Shown here piece after piece: positions 7,774-16,651 of a DNA stretch of 42,331 bases. The position numbers were made by a program, and so were the translations under genes. The first letter of the stretch is position 1; every line of letters begins with the position of its first letter. Source of the DNA: a virus. The stretch lies in IMG/VR virus record IMGVR_UViG_3300031673_000145, positions 1 through 42,331 of that record; one strand, given 5' to 3'. Below the pieces are notes generated by a model. That model made no database searches and had not been told where the DNA came from. It saw nothing but the letters and a program-made list of their open reading frames with translations.

Positions 7774-10091
7774 GCGAGTGTTCCTCCACCACTACGTGGA
7801 ATGACCAACTTCACTTGGTCTGCGCCGTACTCAGTCTCCACACCGATTTTAGTGGTCGATCCAAGAATCGCTATGCCACCGTTGATGATGACCTCTGGGT
7901 ATTGGTCCGTCTCATTGCGACCAAGCTCGGCTTCACTTGGACCTTCTCCCTCTGTTGATGATCTCGTAGCACTGGTGTCTTTGACCTTGAAGAATCTTGC
8001 CAGTCGTCCCGTCGCACCACGGTTACCTGAGACTTGCTCCTCCGTCTGGCCAGAATCGTTTATGAACACCGGAGGAATGTACGCAGGGAATGGGTCATTG
8101 CGTTGCCCACGAGTCACACTCAATGTCGTGGTCATGGCTCCTGGGTACTGCCACTGGTGCTGGACTCCCTCAACGTAGTAGCTCTCGTTCCTGTCCTCCC
8201 AGTCGAGTCTGTAGCCAACTCGGATGTCTGGTCGTCCGCGCACGGTGATGGTCCCCGAGAGGAACTCGATGTTGTGTTGGTTCCAGTGGTCCATCATCAG
8301 CTGCCACCGAACCAAGTTCCTGCGGATCTGTGAGTTGTCCTTGGACCCTCCGACGATGCCTTCTATGTTGCGTGGTGACCAGTTTGCGAATTGCGTTTGA
8401 CCTTCCCACACGCGAATGCCGTGCCTTGCGATGCTGATCTGGTTGACCACAGGAGAGAAGTTAGTGAGCACTGAAGTCATCTGCGTGGTCATGTCGGCAC
8501 TGCTTCTCGTACCGAGCTGGAACACGTTGATGGTGTCTTCGTCGCTGCGACCAACTTCTGAGTTCTGCACGTCGCTGTTGTTGATGACGACAACATCGAT
8601 ATGCTTCCGCGCCTGTGCCTGTACCTTGTCGTTGAATTGCTTCGCAGCTGGGTGCAGTGGTGTCGCGTACTTGTAGATTGCGCGACCTGCCTGGTTCACG
8701 TTCACTGAAAAGATTGGCCCAAATGGCACAAAGGTCTCGTAAGTAGTTTTCAGGTCTACCGCGTCCAGGACAGCCTGGAACTGTGACTGCAGTGCTGCTG
8801 GTGAAAAAGAGTTGAATGCTGGTGGGGCTGGTGCTGGCTGGGCAAGGCTGGACAGATCGATACCCTCAACCACTGAGTACGGATATTCCCGAAACACGAC
8901 TGCAGGCTGGTATCGAACAGCTCCAACAGATTTTGAGAAGGCTTCTGAGCCCTTCTCATTGATTCCCAACTCGTCGCTGGCACGTGAGTATCCACCCTCC
9001 TCCAGTCCGCCATCAAGTAGGTCGAACTCGTTGGTGGTGGATATTGGTCGAAGGTCGAAAATTAACTCGTTCACTTCCCCGTTGCTGTTGCCATATAGAA
9101 ACTGCGCAAGGGTTTGGTTGCCCGCTTGCCAGACAGCTGCATTAGCATTGAACCCATCAATGCACAGCGCTTCGATGAAATCGAAACTCATCAGGTCCAG
9201 TATTCCGTTGGGGTAGCTTGCATCTGAGGTAGCTCGCACGTTGCGGTATGCGAGGAGCGCTGCGCTGCCTGTGAGCGTCTTAGCCGCCACGCGCAGGTCC
9301 TCTGCAAACTGTGCTGCGTCTCCAGAGAGCACTGCAGATTGGCTGATGTCTGCGTTGCGATTCGCCTCCGCTGCTTGCTTGAGCACGTCCTCCACAATGT
9401 CTGTGAGCTTCTGTCCTTTGAAGCCCAGGATGTCCACTGCGTCGAGAACCACTTGAGGAATTCGGCTCATGGCACGTTGGGCACGCTTGTCTCGATTCTC
9501 TTGAATCTGCTGCTGCGCACGCTTGTAGGAGTCTGGTAGTCGCCACTGCTGCCCAAGCCCAAGGATCAACATCAAGAAGTTCTCGATGAAGTCCGCTGGT
9601 GTGCCGTGTGCTGTGATTCCTGCGTTGCGCAGTGACGACCCTTCTGCGTCGTTGCGGAAGGTTGTGCGTAGTCGTCCCGAGTCGCTACGTGCGAATCTCT
9701 CATCAAGGACCTGGCGCATATACGCATTGAAGTACATGCTGGTTTTGTCGATTGCTTTTTGGAAGTCTGATCCCACGAGCGTGATGCGTGTGGACATCTC
9801 GCCGTTCTCATTGACTTGCTCTGTCCTTTGTACGCGGTCCACGTAACCAAACATGGTCCGCACGAGACCGCTCTCACCGTCACCTGGATCGATGTAGATA
9901 TTGACGACATCGTTCGGGTAGACGAGATTGATATAGTTTCGTCTTGGGACAAGCTGCATCTGCCATCGTCCCATCGACTTTGTCTGCTTGCTGCAGTTCA
10001 GTGAGATGACATCACGAGAGAGTTCGACTTGGCCGCTCTCGTGCGAGTCCACAACCACGCACACGCGAGTATGGTACCGATGCGTGGTCAT
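7770..10091 (-). CDS. Baseplate hub protein, gp27/gpD-like (773 aa)
   Basis: Probable trimeric hub at the tail tip, joining tube and spike. The start 'RVCVVVDSHESGQVELSRDVISLN' followed by 'GRWQMQLVPRRNYINLVYPND' and 'IYIDPGDGESGLVRTMFGYVD' is the hub domain-1 pattern: strand, GxW, then a PxD/GDxV/G segment. The C-terminal part ends with 'ESYYVEGVQHQWQYPGAMTT' and 'LSVTRGQR', which is the Y.VE.V.H....G...T.L...RG signature of gpD-like hubs. At 773 residues it is about twice the P2 gpD length, because of a long helical insertion around residues 160-300. It overlaps the tape measure gene and the spike gene by 4 bases each. Assignment rests on sequence pattern plus gene order. Confidence 0.78.
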   Translation of the reverse strand: MTTHRYHTRVCVVVDSHESGQVELSRDVISLNCSKQTKSMGRWQMQLVPRRNYINLVYPNDVVNIYIDPGDGESGLVRTMFGYVDRVQRTEQVNENGEMSTRITLVGSDFQKAIDKTSMYFNAYMRQVLDERFARSDSGRLRTTFRNDAEGSSLRNAGITAHGTPADFIENFLMLILGLGQQWRLPDSYKRAQQQIQENRDKRAQRAMSRIPQVVLDAVDILGFKGQKLTDIVEDVLKQAAEANRNADISQSAVLSGDAAQFAEDLRVAAKTLTGSAALLAYRNVRATSDASYPNGILDLMSFDFIEALCIDGFNANAAVWQAGNQTLAQFLYGNSNGEVNELIFDLRPISTTNEFDLLDGGLEEGGYSRASDELGINEKGSEAFSKSVGAVRYQPAVVFREYPYSVVEGIDLSSLAQPAPAPPAFNSFSPAALQSQFQAVLDAVDLKTTYETFVPFGPIFSVNVNQAGRAIYKYATPLHPAAKQFNDKVQAQARKHIDVVVINNSDVQNSEVGRSDEDTINVFQLGTRSSADMTTQMTSVLTNFSPVVNQISIARHGIRVWEGQTQFANWSPRNIEGIVGGSKDNSQIRRNLVRWQLMMDHWNQHNIEFLSGTITVRGRPDIRVGYRLDWEDRNESYYVEGVQHQWQYPGAMTTTLSVTRGQRNDPFPAYIPPVFINDSGQTEEQVSGNRGATGRLARFFKVKDTSATRSSTEGEGPSEAELGRNETDQYPEVIINGGIAILGSTTKIGVETEYGADQVKLVIPRSGGGTLA

Positions 10092-12322
10092 TGCCCTGCG
10101 TCCAGTCGCTTCTCTTTGCCTTTTGATTTTCCGTTCTTAACGGTGCCTGGATCTCCGCTTTTCTCGTGTACTTCTACGACGATTTTGGATCGGCGCTCTC
10201 TTGCGAATTCTTCGTCTCGCTGTTTTATGGCTTCTGCACGCTTCGTACCACCCTCCAAGACTGGAGTAATATCGCCAGTGCGCTTGGTTTCCGCCATATC
10301 CCTTGCAGCTGCTTCACGCTCGGATTTCGGGGTCATCAAGCTTGTCCTGGCCTTCCTGCTGTCAGCGCCAGCTAACAGATTTGCTCTAGTTCGCGCATCT
10401 GCTCTCTGCTGCGGAGATGCAGTGGCGTGCGTGACGCCCATGCCCTTCAGCGCAGCTTCATACAGTTCAGTGCCTCCTGTAGCTTGCTTCGCTAAGCTTC
10501 TTGCGTTGGCACGGGTTTGCCCGGCTCCGTAAGCGCCTGGAGCAGCCACAGACACACCTAGTAGTGCGTTGCCTCTGTCAGCGAGTTCTTTCTCAAGATC
10601 TACGCGAGACTGGCCAGACGCACCAGCAGACATGTCTTGTAGCTGTTTGATGGACACACCTTTGTATTTCTTGTTGAAGGACCTGCCACCAGACGTAAGG
10701 GCAGCTGTTGCCTTCTTGATGTCTTCTTTTCCGTTAATGACATTGCTTGCGCCTTCTATAATTGCTTTGACAGGGAATGCTTTTTTGAGGTGATCAAAGA
10801 CAAACTCGAAGATGACTTTCAAGTCCGCGAGTATGCCAGCGATTTTTGGAAGCCACTTGAGCATCAGCTCATAGAGCATCTTCTGGAAGTTCTCGATCTT
10901 GTCGAGCATCTTCTGCGCCGCTGCACCATTGCCAACAGATTGGTCCATACGAGCTGCGATGCTCTTGAGCGTCGTACCTGCTTCCTTCATGGCGCGCGCC
11001 GCCTGCTTCTCGATGGGCTCGGTCTCCTTCATGATCTCGTCGATGCGTGCGAGATTTTCAGTGGACATGTTCCCAGCTTCAGACAGCCTGATCAGTTCCT
11101 CGCCCTGAGAGATGGACGTACCGAGGACTTCGCGCATCTTGAGGACTGCGTCTTCGCCAGTGCCGTACTGAGACTTCAGTTCTCCCATGACCGTGGCGAA
11201 ACCCTCCGCGTTCTTGCCAAGTCCGCCTTCCCGCTTCTTCTCAGCGTCGTAGAAACTTGCACCACCACCTGGCTTGCCGAACCCAAAAGCTTGGCGCATG
11301 AACGCCATCCCAGACTCACCTCCGCCTGGCTGCAGAATGCCTTGTTGTATCTTGCCCATGAGGGCCATGCCGCGCTGGCCCTTGAATCCAGAGAGACCAC
11401 TCTGCCCAAGTGCTGCTGCAAGCTTGGATATGCCGCCAGAGGCCACGTCACCAGCTGCCATCGCCTGCTGCGTCTGCATAAGCTGCGTGACGCCAGACAT
11501 GAACTCAGGCATCCGCCCCTTCTCGAGACCAGACGCCATGCCTGCTGCTAGCAGTTCCTTAAACTCACGCTTTCCTGCGTTGCCCTTGCCTTTTCCACTG
11601 AATGAGGTGCCACCAGCTGCCATGGCTCCAAACGCACCACCCACCTCACCTTGGTTCATGCCAGTGGCACGCATGGCCTCCATCATTGGGACCACGTTGG
11701 TTGACCCAGTGGCTCGGGTCATTCCGGGGATCATCCCGGAGCGCTCCATGACGTTGTAGCCGAGATTTCCGCCTTTATAATTTCCTACCCTGCCCTGAGA
11801 CTTTTGCTTCATGATCCCGCCGAAGGATTCACCAGTGCCGATGGCGGGGCTGAAGGATTGCATCGCAGACCTACGCATCTCAGCAGCTTTGAGTCCGTAG
11901 CCGACAGCGAAACCAAGGATCCCGCCACCAATCATCGCGGCGGCTGCGCCCCCAGCCCTGTTGACACGACCAAATGCACCACCCTTGGTCTGCTTATCGA
12001 TCTTCCTGATGCGGTCAGTGGTGGTCCGGTAGTCCTTGGACTGCTCTTGCCTATTTTTGCGTGTGAAAGTTTCTTCGCGCTTGATGTAACTTCCGCGATC
12101 ATCCCGCAACCGTTTGGTGTGCGTGGACTCCTCTTTCATGTACTTTTGCTTAGCTTTGTGCTCCTTAGCTATGCGCTTTAGTTCTTCTTTGGACTCCTTC
12201 TTCTCGATGCGGATCTGCTGCTGGCGTACTCGCCAAGTCTTCTTCTGAAGCTTGGTCATCTCTCGGAAGCTCTTGCGAACCTGCTGGAGATTGATGTCGA
12301 TGGGTATCTTCATTCCCGCCAT
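10088..12322 (-). CDS. Tape measure protein (744 aa)
   Basis: Sets tail length and is ejected with DNA. The first 110 residues are a highly charged coiled coil rich in Lys, Arg and Glu. A hydrophobic segment follows near residues 120-150 ('AAAAMIGGGILGFAVGYGL'), as in many tape measures. The middle is Gly/Met-rich helical sequence, and around residues 470-530 there is a second hydrophobic stretch ('YELMLKWLPKIAGILADL'). The C-terminus is basic and charged. Position directly after the frameshifted chaperone pair is diagnostic. Using the usual 1.5 angstrom per residue, 744 residues predict a tail of about 110 nm. There is no lytic enzyme domain. Its ATG overlaps the preceding stop (TAATG). Confidence 0.85.
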   Translation of the reverse strand: MAGMKIPIDINLQQVRKSFREMTKLQKKTWRVRQQQIRIEKKESKEELKRIAKEHKAKQKYMKEESTHTKRLRDDRGSYIKREETFTRKNRQEQSKDYRTTTDRIRKIDKQTKGGAFGRVNRAGGAAAAMIGGGILGFAVGYGLKAAEMRRSAMQSFSPAIGTGESFGGIMKQKSQGRVGNYKGGNLGYNVMERSGMIPGMTRATGSTNVVPMMEAMRATGMNQGEVGGAFGAMAAGGTSFSGKGKGNAGKREFKELLAAGMASGLEKGRMPEFMSGVTQLMQTQQAMAAGDVASGGISKLAAALGQSGLSGFKGQRGMALMGKIQQGILQPGGGESGMAFMRQAFGFGKPGGGASFYDAEKKREGGLGKNAEGFATVMGELKSQYGTGEDAVLKMREVLGTSISQGEELIRLSEAGNMSTENLARIDEIMKETEPIEKQAARAMKEAGTTLKSIAARMDQSVGNGAAAQKMLDKIENFQKMLYELMLKWLPKIAGILADLKVIFEFVFDHLKKAFPVKAIIEGASNVINGKEDIKKATAALTSGGRSFNKKYKGVSIKQLQDMSAGASGQSRVDLEKELADRGNALLGVSVAAPGAYGAGQTRANARSLAKQATGGTELYEAALKGMGVTHATASPQQRADARTRANLLAGADSRKARTSLMTPKSEREAAARDMAETKRTGDITPVLEGGTKRAEAIKQRDEEFARERRSKIVVEVHEKSGDPGTVKNGKSKGKEKRLDAGQ

Positions 12323-12951
12323 TAGTCACTCATCCCCATCAACATGTCTTCCCAACCCTCATCATCGGTTGGTCCAGTCTCTCCGAGCATTCCGTAGCGA
12401 GCTTGTTGCTGAAGAAGGTCCTGCTCACGCTTTGTGCCAGGAGAAGCGAACTTGCTTTGGTACTCACGCAAGCGCTTCTCGTCGGGCTCTTTGAACAGTT
12501 CATCTGCTGCCCCGCGCGCACGACGCACGGAAGCACGCTCCTCCCTGAGCTTATCTTTGTCCTTCGCAGACATCCCTTCCTCGAGATCAGGGATGAGACC
12601 TTTCTGCAGTTCCTCTTCCCACTTGTCGAGAAGTGGATCGCCTGTGCTCTCAAAGAAAAATTCACCATCTTCAGAAAACACCTTTCGAGCTTCAGAGGGA
12701 TTCTTTTCGTAGAAGTCCTCGTAGTACTCGACTAGGAGGTCCTCAAGGGTTGCGGATTGGGCACACTCATGCGTCCAGGGAAGCTTGTACTTGTTGGTCC
12801 ACCACCTGCGTAGGAGCGTTTCCAACTCCGGTTCCCTGATATTCTGGGACGCGGTCTTTTGTGCCCACGTTGTCAGATCCGCTTTCTGGAGTGTCCCCGT
12901 CTTTTTGTCCAAGACGAAAAAAGGAGGTCTCAAAGTCAAAGACTGCCCCAT
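12322..12951 (-). CDS. Tail assembly chaperone, downstream (T) frame, probably made by frameshift (209-codon frame)
   Basis: This is the second frame of the chaperone pair that coats the tape measure in lambda (gpG/gpGT) and similar phages. It overlaps the upstream frame by 185 bases and ends at the tape measure start. The protein is helical, very charged, and rich in Glu, Lys and Asp ('EYYEDFYEKNPSEARK', 'LREERASVRRARGAADELF'), as expected for a GT extension. The first ATG (12951) is preceded by GGGAGG only 3 bases away, so separate initiation is possible but poorly spaced. Production as a fusion of about 314 residues through the T-run at 12916-12922 is more likely. The frame is +1 (equivalently -2) relative to the upstream gene. 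Confidence 0.72.
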   Translation of the reverse strand: MGQSLTLRPPFFVLDKKTGTLQKADLTTWAQKTASQNIREPELETLLRRWWTNKYKLPWTHECAQSATLEDLLVEYYEDFYEKNPSEARKVFSEDGEFFFESTGDPLLDKWEEELQKGLIPDLEEGMSAKDKDKLREERASVRRARGAADELFKEPDEKRLREYQSKFASPGTKREQDLLQQQARYGMLGETGPTDDEGWEDMLMGMSD

Positions 12952-13267
12952 ATACCTCCCGGACCAAGCCTAGATCGGCAAGCTCCGCCAAGTTGAACCA
13001 ACTTGGTTTCTGGATTAGGGCTACTTCGAGGTGAGCAATCATGCCATTGAGGTAATCCGTGTCCTCATCAAGGCCCTGCCCTGTTGGGTTGCCCTCGTCA
13101 TCACGCACGCAATACATGCCGCCTGCGAGTTGGCTTTTGCGCATCCCAACCTGGGAACGGTCTCGCACTGCCAATCGCTTGACAGTGAAAGTACCTTCGG
13201 TGATTTCACCCGTCTCATCACTCTTGTACTTGATGGTGAAAGTCTTTTGATTCTTTGGTGTGTTCAT
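12767..13267 (-). CDS. Tail assembly chaperone, upstream (G) frame (166 aa)
   Basis: Small cytoplasmic chaperone needed to load the tape measure, not part of the virion in known cases. The frame is open from a TTG at 13306, but I prefer the ATG at 13267 because the protein then begins MNTPKNQKTFTIKY, the normal beta-strand start of this family. The pattern that follows is typical: 'FTVKRLAVRDRSQVGMRKSQ', a Gly pair, 'LNGMIAHLEVALIQKPSWF', then 'LADLGLVREVYGAVFDFE' and 'FF'. The last sense Phe codons are the T-run where the frameshift would occur. Without shifting, translation continues about 49 more codons to TGA/TAG-type stop at 12767. It lies between the tail tube and tape measure genes, the invariant position of this gene. 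Confidence 0.78.
   Translation of the reverse strand: MNTPKNQKTFTIKYKSDETGEITEGTFTVKRLAVRDRSQVGMRKSQLAGGMYCVRDDEGNPTGQGLDEDTDYLNGMIAHLEVALIQKPSWFNLAELADLGLVREVYGAVFDFETSFFRLGQKDGDTPESGSDNVGTKDRVPEYQGTGVGNAPTQVVDQQVQASLDA
12916..12922 (-). promoter_or_regulatory. Candidate programmed ribosomal frameshift site (TTTTTTC)
   Basis: On the coding strand the upstream frame reads TCC TTT TTT CGT while the downstream frame reads CCT TTT TTC GTC. A phenylalanine tRNA on the second TTT can re-pair with TTC after moving +1, or with the TTT two bases back for -2. Both enter the downstream frame. A -1 slip does not, because that frame stops about 13 codons later (TGA). Tail chaperone frameshifts are usually -1; -2 is known in Mu and +1 in Listeria phage PSA. 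Confidence 0.6.
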
Positions 13268-13349
13268 AGTTCCAAGTGGTTTCTTTGAGCGAAATAGAGC
13301 ACGCAAACGGTCAATAAAACCGCTGCGTACCCATGCTCGCGGGAGTTTC

Positions 13350-13772
13350 CTAGACCGGATTCTCGAACTCGTCGCGGAGTCGAATGGTCACGAAGGTGAC
13401 ATTCTCGGAGACGATTCCTCGCGCTGAGATGTCGAAGCTGTGCTCGGAAGCTTTGCAGCTCTCGAACTGAGCCATCGTGTTTCCAGTGAGTCGGTCTTCG
13501 ACCGTGGCAGTGAGGTCACCACTGGTGAGGATATTCTCCTCCACAGGGAAGATGCCCACAGCCTTGAGCGATTGCCCGATGACACGGAAGACCTGTGCCG
13601 AGAGCGTTGCCCGATAGGCAACTGGGACGAATTCACGGACCTCCAAGAGATCGATCACGTCCACAGGCTCGTAGTCGATAGACTCCGAACCGCTTACTCC
13701 ACCTGCCCAGCCAACGGGAACTCCGTCAACTTTGAAACGAGCACGCGCTCCAGAAAATACATTTGCAGCCAT
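13350..13772 (-). CDS. Tail tube protein (140 aa)
   Basis: Probable major tail tube subunit, stacking in hexameric rings inside the sheath. Length (140 residues) and composition match small tube proteins of myophages. It has a beta-rich body with 'ARFKVDGVPVGWAGGVSGSE', 'YRATLSAQVFRVIGQSL', 'ENILTSGDLTATVEDRLTGN' and 'ENVTFVTIRLRDE'. It has a good ribosome site, GGAGG nine bases before ATG. The gene stands alone, with an intergenic stretch of 146 bases before it and about 80 bases after it. This fits a subunit needed in large amounts. Order sheath, tube, chaperone, tape measure supports the call. Confidence 0.8.
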   Translation of the reverse strand: MAANVFSGARARFKVDGVPVGWAGGVSGSESIDYEPVDVIDLLEVREFVPVAYRATLSAQVFRVIGQSLKAVGIFPVEENILTSGDLTATVEDRLTGNTMAQFESCKASEHSFDISARGIVSENVTFVTIRLRDEFENPV

Positions 13773-13893
13773 ACGTCAATCCTCCGTCTAGTGGGTTGTG
13801 CCCCTATGGGCGTCTTCATTTCAGCGAAAGAGACAGTCGAGACGGAGGAGTCGCGTGCTGCCGAGTACCGTGCCTTGGGCAATCAGTACCTCC

Positions 13894-13922
13894 AAGCTAT
13901 CGCACACTAGAATCAACGTCAA
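13894..13922 (-). promoter_or_regulatory. Weak candidate promoter before the tail tube gene
   Basis: TTGACG (13922-13917), a 17-base spacer, then TAGCTT (13899-13894). The -35 box is good but the -10 box is poor. The rest of the 146-base gap (13773-13918) holds only the tube gene ribosome site (GGAGG) and a doubtful TTG-started frame that runs into the tube gene. The spacer contains TGATTCTA, the reverse of the octamer found near other promoters here. Confidence 0.25.
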
Positions 13923-14176
13923 CTCCAGACATCGTAGGACCGCTTCACTTGCAGTTCTGTAATCGCTGGCTCCGCTATGGAGATCTTGATTCTCGGTCTT
14001 CGGCTTGTGGCAGGTCCGTCCCGTGTCTCTACCAAAAATTGCATCACCACTGGAAACGCCAGTGCAAGTGACTTGAATTCTTTCTCTTTCTGCGCACACC
14101 CGCCATTGTGGTCTGGGTGCAGCTCCCGAGCGAGCTTCTTGTACGCCCTCTTGGCGCTCGTGATGAGGTCGTTCAT
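13919..14176 (-). CDS. DnaJ-type J-domain protein, start uncertain (85 aa from ATG; up to 121 aa)
   Basis: A J-domain is a co-chaperone module that stimulates Hsp70 (DnaK). The key helix II/III region is plain: 'AKRAYKKLARELHPDHNGG', with the invariant HPD, followed by 'KEKEFKSLALAF', typical helix III. From the ATG at 14176 the protein lacks helix I. The same frame is open upstream to 14284 and reads 'EHARVASLLGVSGEALL', which looks like helix I, but this extension offers only CTG as a start (14284, just after GGGGTAG). It is in frame with the sheath gene, separated by TAG GGG TAG. It ends in TGA and no Shine-Dalgarno is clear at the ATG. A host-DnaK-recruiting tail assembly factor is a guess. 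Confidence 0.6.
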   Translation of the reverse strand: MNDLITSAKRAYKKLARELHPDHNGGCAQKEKEFKSLALAFPVVMQFLVETRDGPATSRRPRIKISIAEPAITELQVKRSYDVWS

Positions 14177-14290
14177 TCGCTGCAGATTCTCAGCTCGAGA
14201 CTTCCCTTGAACACAATGCAGAAGTGCCTCACCACTTACTCCGAGCAGTGAGGCAACTCTTGCGTGTTCAGGCGTGTCGATCAGCTACCC

Positions 14291-16630
14291 CTATGCAGCC
14301 ACAATGATTGGCAGCTGGAGGTAGATGTCGTTGAGTTGGAAGACGATGCCCGTGACCGGGAAGATCTCCACTTTGATGTCAGCGACAGTCCCCACAATGC
14401 GTACCCGCAAGTTGCGGAAGCCCTTGATGATCGTGGTCTCCGTCTCAGGATCAAGTGATTCCACGATGATATGGTCTGTGAGGTAGTCAGCCATCTTGGC
14501 TGCCACAGACTCGCGGATGGATGCCGCTGTGGCTGGGGTCGCCTTCAGACCCGTGAACCTGTCCTCCAGAAACTGGCGGAGGTCATAGGCCACGTACCGC
14601 ACTGCGTCACGAGTACTGCCGTCGATGAATGCGGTGTCGTCGTTCTTCAGGTGGGTCGTGATGTCACGAACCCAACGCACACCACCCGCCGCAATCTCGG
14701 CGAACATGATGCCACCCTGAAGGAGCTGATTGATGTCGGTTCGGTTGGTTGGGCTCCAGCTGGAGTCCCATTCGAGCTGGCTGGTCTTGATGTATTTGAA
14801 AGTGAGGGGTTCTCCAACCTCATTGGCTCCCGAGCGCATGCCTGCTGCGGCACAAGCTGAGGCCCACTCATCCATCAGTTTCAGGTTGCCGTCCACGTCG
14901 AGGAAAGCCATCTGCTGGGGAATGAGTTGCACGTCTGTGTCGTTGAGCGCAGCTGCTTGGGCCAAGAACTGTGTCTTGGTGCCCTTGAAGCCCAGGTAAC
15001 CGCCCTGCTCGTTCTTGCCTTGCAGGCGTGCGTACTGCACGTGCGAGAGCAACTGAGCAGCCACGGAGGCCATCTCAGCAGTCGAGCCGTTGCCCTCATT
15101 GGTGAGGTCCTGGCTGATGAGCGGAACGATATGGTTGGCTCGAGTCTGGACAAGCTCGTCGAAGCCAGCCTGGAAGTTGGAGTTGGCCGAGATTCCTCGG
15201 GTGCCTCCGATGAAGAACACAGGAACATCGCGAATGGTGCCAGAGACGCCGCCCGTGTAGTCCGGGATCTCGCTTCCTTCGGTAGCCCCAACCGTAGCTC
15301 TGGCTGCCGTTGCGAGAGTGGCGAACCGGTTGATCCAGTCCACAGCTTCCTGCAGATCCCTGCGGAAGGTTCCCTTGGTGGATGGAGTGATGTCGGTGCC
15401 GAATCGAACATCCACAGCCGTGTTCCGTTGACCGAAGTCGTAGGTGTTCAGGAGTGTGGTGTCGGGGTTCACACCATTGGGGATGGTCGCTTCGTAGTTG
15501 GTGTTACCGTTTAGGTAGTCAACCAGCTGTCGAAGAGTAGTCAATCCAGCAGTCGCGAATACGATTGCAAGGTTGTCTGCAGTCGGAGTGACTGTGCTGG
15601 TGAGCCCAGTGGAGAGCCCATTGGTGCCAGTGATGCTTACCGCCGACGTGAGCACGTTGATGACATCGACAGCACTCACAGCCAGTGCTGCGATCTGTGA
15701 AGTCGTGAGAGCGTGCCCAGCCGACAGTGTGTACACCGACGCAGGTCCGATGGTGTTGCTGGCAATCTCACGCTGCGACCCATCAGCGAATCGCATGAAC
15801 ATTCCGGCTGCATCGTTCGCACCCACCGCACTGATGTCCGTTGTGATGATCAATCCTGTGGCATCAATTGCAGTCGAGTTGCCTGCGATGAACGACGGAC
15901 CACCAACGTACTTGAGGTCGAGGAAACTTTCCCCACCAACTTCTGGTGAGCGCTCCACTTGGTCCTCAAAGGCGAGTGTGACGACGAATCCATCACCAAC
16001 ACCTGCTTCAAACTCGACAGACACTTGGTTGGTGTGTGCGCCGTAGTCTGCGGAAGTGAGGAGTAGTTGAGATTGGAGAATCTGCACTACGGCTGCAGCA
16101 GCAGGTGCGGCTTTGAAACCAGGAGACACTACAATCGTGTCCACCGTGTTCGATACGATGCGCCGCTTTTCTCCCGTAGCTACCAGCTTGAACCACCTAC
16201 CAGCGTGCGCGTTGACCACCATTGTCGTGTTGGTTGTCAGCTGAATGGACGTGGTCGTCGGTGCACCTGCTGCTGTGTCTGCTATGAATGCATCGTCACC
16301 AGGCAGCTGTGTCCCGCTTTGGGTTGAGTTGTTGGTCTTGTAGATGACGCACCGGAATGCGCCTCCAGGAATTCTTGAGTCACCGGATGGCCCAAACGCA
16401 ACGCGAATGGCATCGGCCAGTGGACCAGACCGTAGTGCTGCCTTGGCTTCAGCGGGATCATCCATGATGATGAGTCCACTTGCGCCAGGGATTCCTCCGT
16501 CTGCTTCACCCAGCAGATGGACTATGCCTGTGGCCGAAAGGCCGATTGGTGCCAACGCGCTTGGATTGATGCGCGTGAGGCCACCTGGTTTGAACTGGGT
16601 TTGTCCCCCAAAATTAACGAATCGTGTCAT
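14291..16630 (-). CDS. Tail sheath protein (779 aa)
   Basis: Major contractile sheath subunit. The N-terminus 'GLTRINPSALAPIGLSATGI' with 'VHLLGEADGG' and 'EAKAALRSGPLADAIRVAF' is typical of sheath domain I. Later segments match the conserved C-terminal core: 'GVNPDTTLLNTYDFG', 'SAEM'-like 'STAEMASVAAQLLSHVQYA', 'FKGTKTQFLAQAAAL', 'GMRSGANEVGEPLTFKY', 'AAGGVRWVRDITTHLKNDD' and 'QFLEDRFTGLKATPATAASI'. At 779 residues it is long for a sheath (commonly 380-660). The extra sequence, about residues 120-370, includes two beta modules of the form 'R.I.SNT.DT..VSPGF', also seen in the neck protein at 16956. Ends TAG, followed in frame by GGG TAG. Confidence 0.88.
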   Translation of the reverse strand: MTRFVNFGGQTQFKPGGLTRINPSALAPIGLSATGIVHLLGEADGGIPGASGLIIMDDPAEAKAALRSGPLADAIRVAFGPSGDSRIPGGAFRCVIYKTNNSTQSGTQLPGDDAFIADTAAGAPTTTSIQLTTNTTMVVNAHAGRWFKLVATGEKRRIVSNTVDTIVVSPGFKAAPAAAAVVQILQSQLLLTSADYGAHTNQVSVEFEAGVGDGFVVTLAFEDQVERSPEVGGESFLDLKYVGGPSFIAGNSTAIDATGLIITTDISAVGANDAAGMFMRFADGSQREIASNTIGPASVYTLSAGHALTTSQIAALAVSAVDVINVLTSAVSITGTNGLSTGLTSTVTPTADNLAIVFATAGLTTLRQLVDYLNGNTNYEATIPNGVNPDTTLLNTYDFGQRNTAVDVRFGTDITPSTKGTFRRDLQEAVDWINRFATLATAARATVGATEGSEIPDYTGGVSGTIRDVPVFFIGGTRGISANSNFQAGFDELVQTRANHIVPLISQDLTNEGNGSTAEMASVAAQLLSHVQYARLQGKNEQGGYLGFKGTKTQFLAQAAALNDTDVQLIPQQMAFLDVDGNLKLMDEWASACAAAGMRSGANEVGEPLTFKYIKTSQLEWDSSWSPTNRTDINQLLQGGIMFAEIAAGGVRWVRDITTHLKNDDTAFIDGSTRDAVRYVAYDLRQFLEDRFTGLKATPATAASIRESVAAKMADYLTDHIIVESLDPETETTIIKGFRNLRVRIVGTVADIKVEIFPVTGIVFQLNDIYLQLPIIVAA

Positions 16631-16651
16631 GGCTCATTCTCCTCTGCTTGC

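Noticed and set aside
13694-13882. TTG-started minus frame (62 codons) between J-domain and tube genes, with GGAGG six bases upstream
   Set aside because: It overlaps 79 bases of the tube gene, and its sequence has no convincing protein character. Kept as a remote possibility only.
14285-14293. Genome-wide amber recoding as explanation for TAG GGG TAG after the sheath gene
   Set aside because: Several other genes here end in TAG with the next gene starting right after, so TAG works as a normal stop in this phage.
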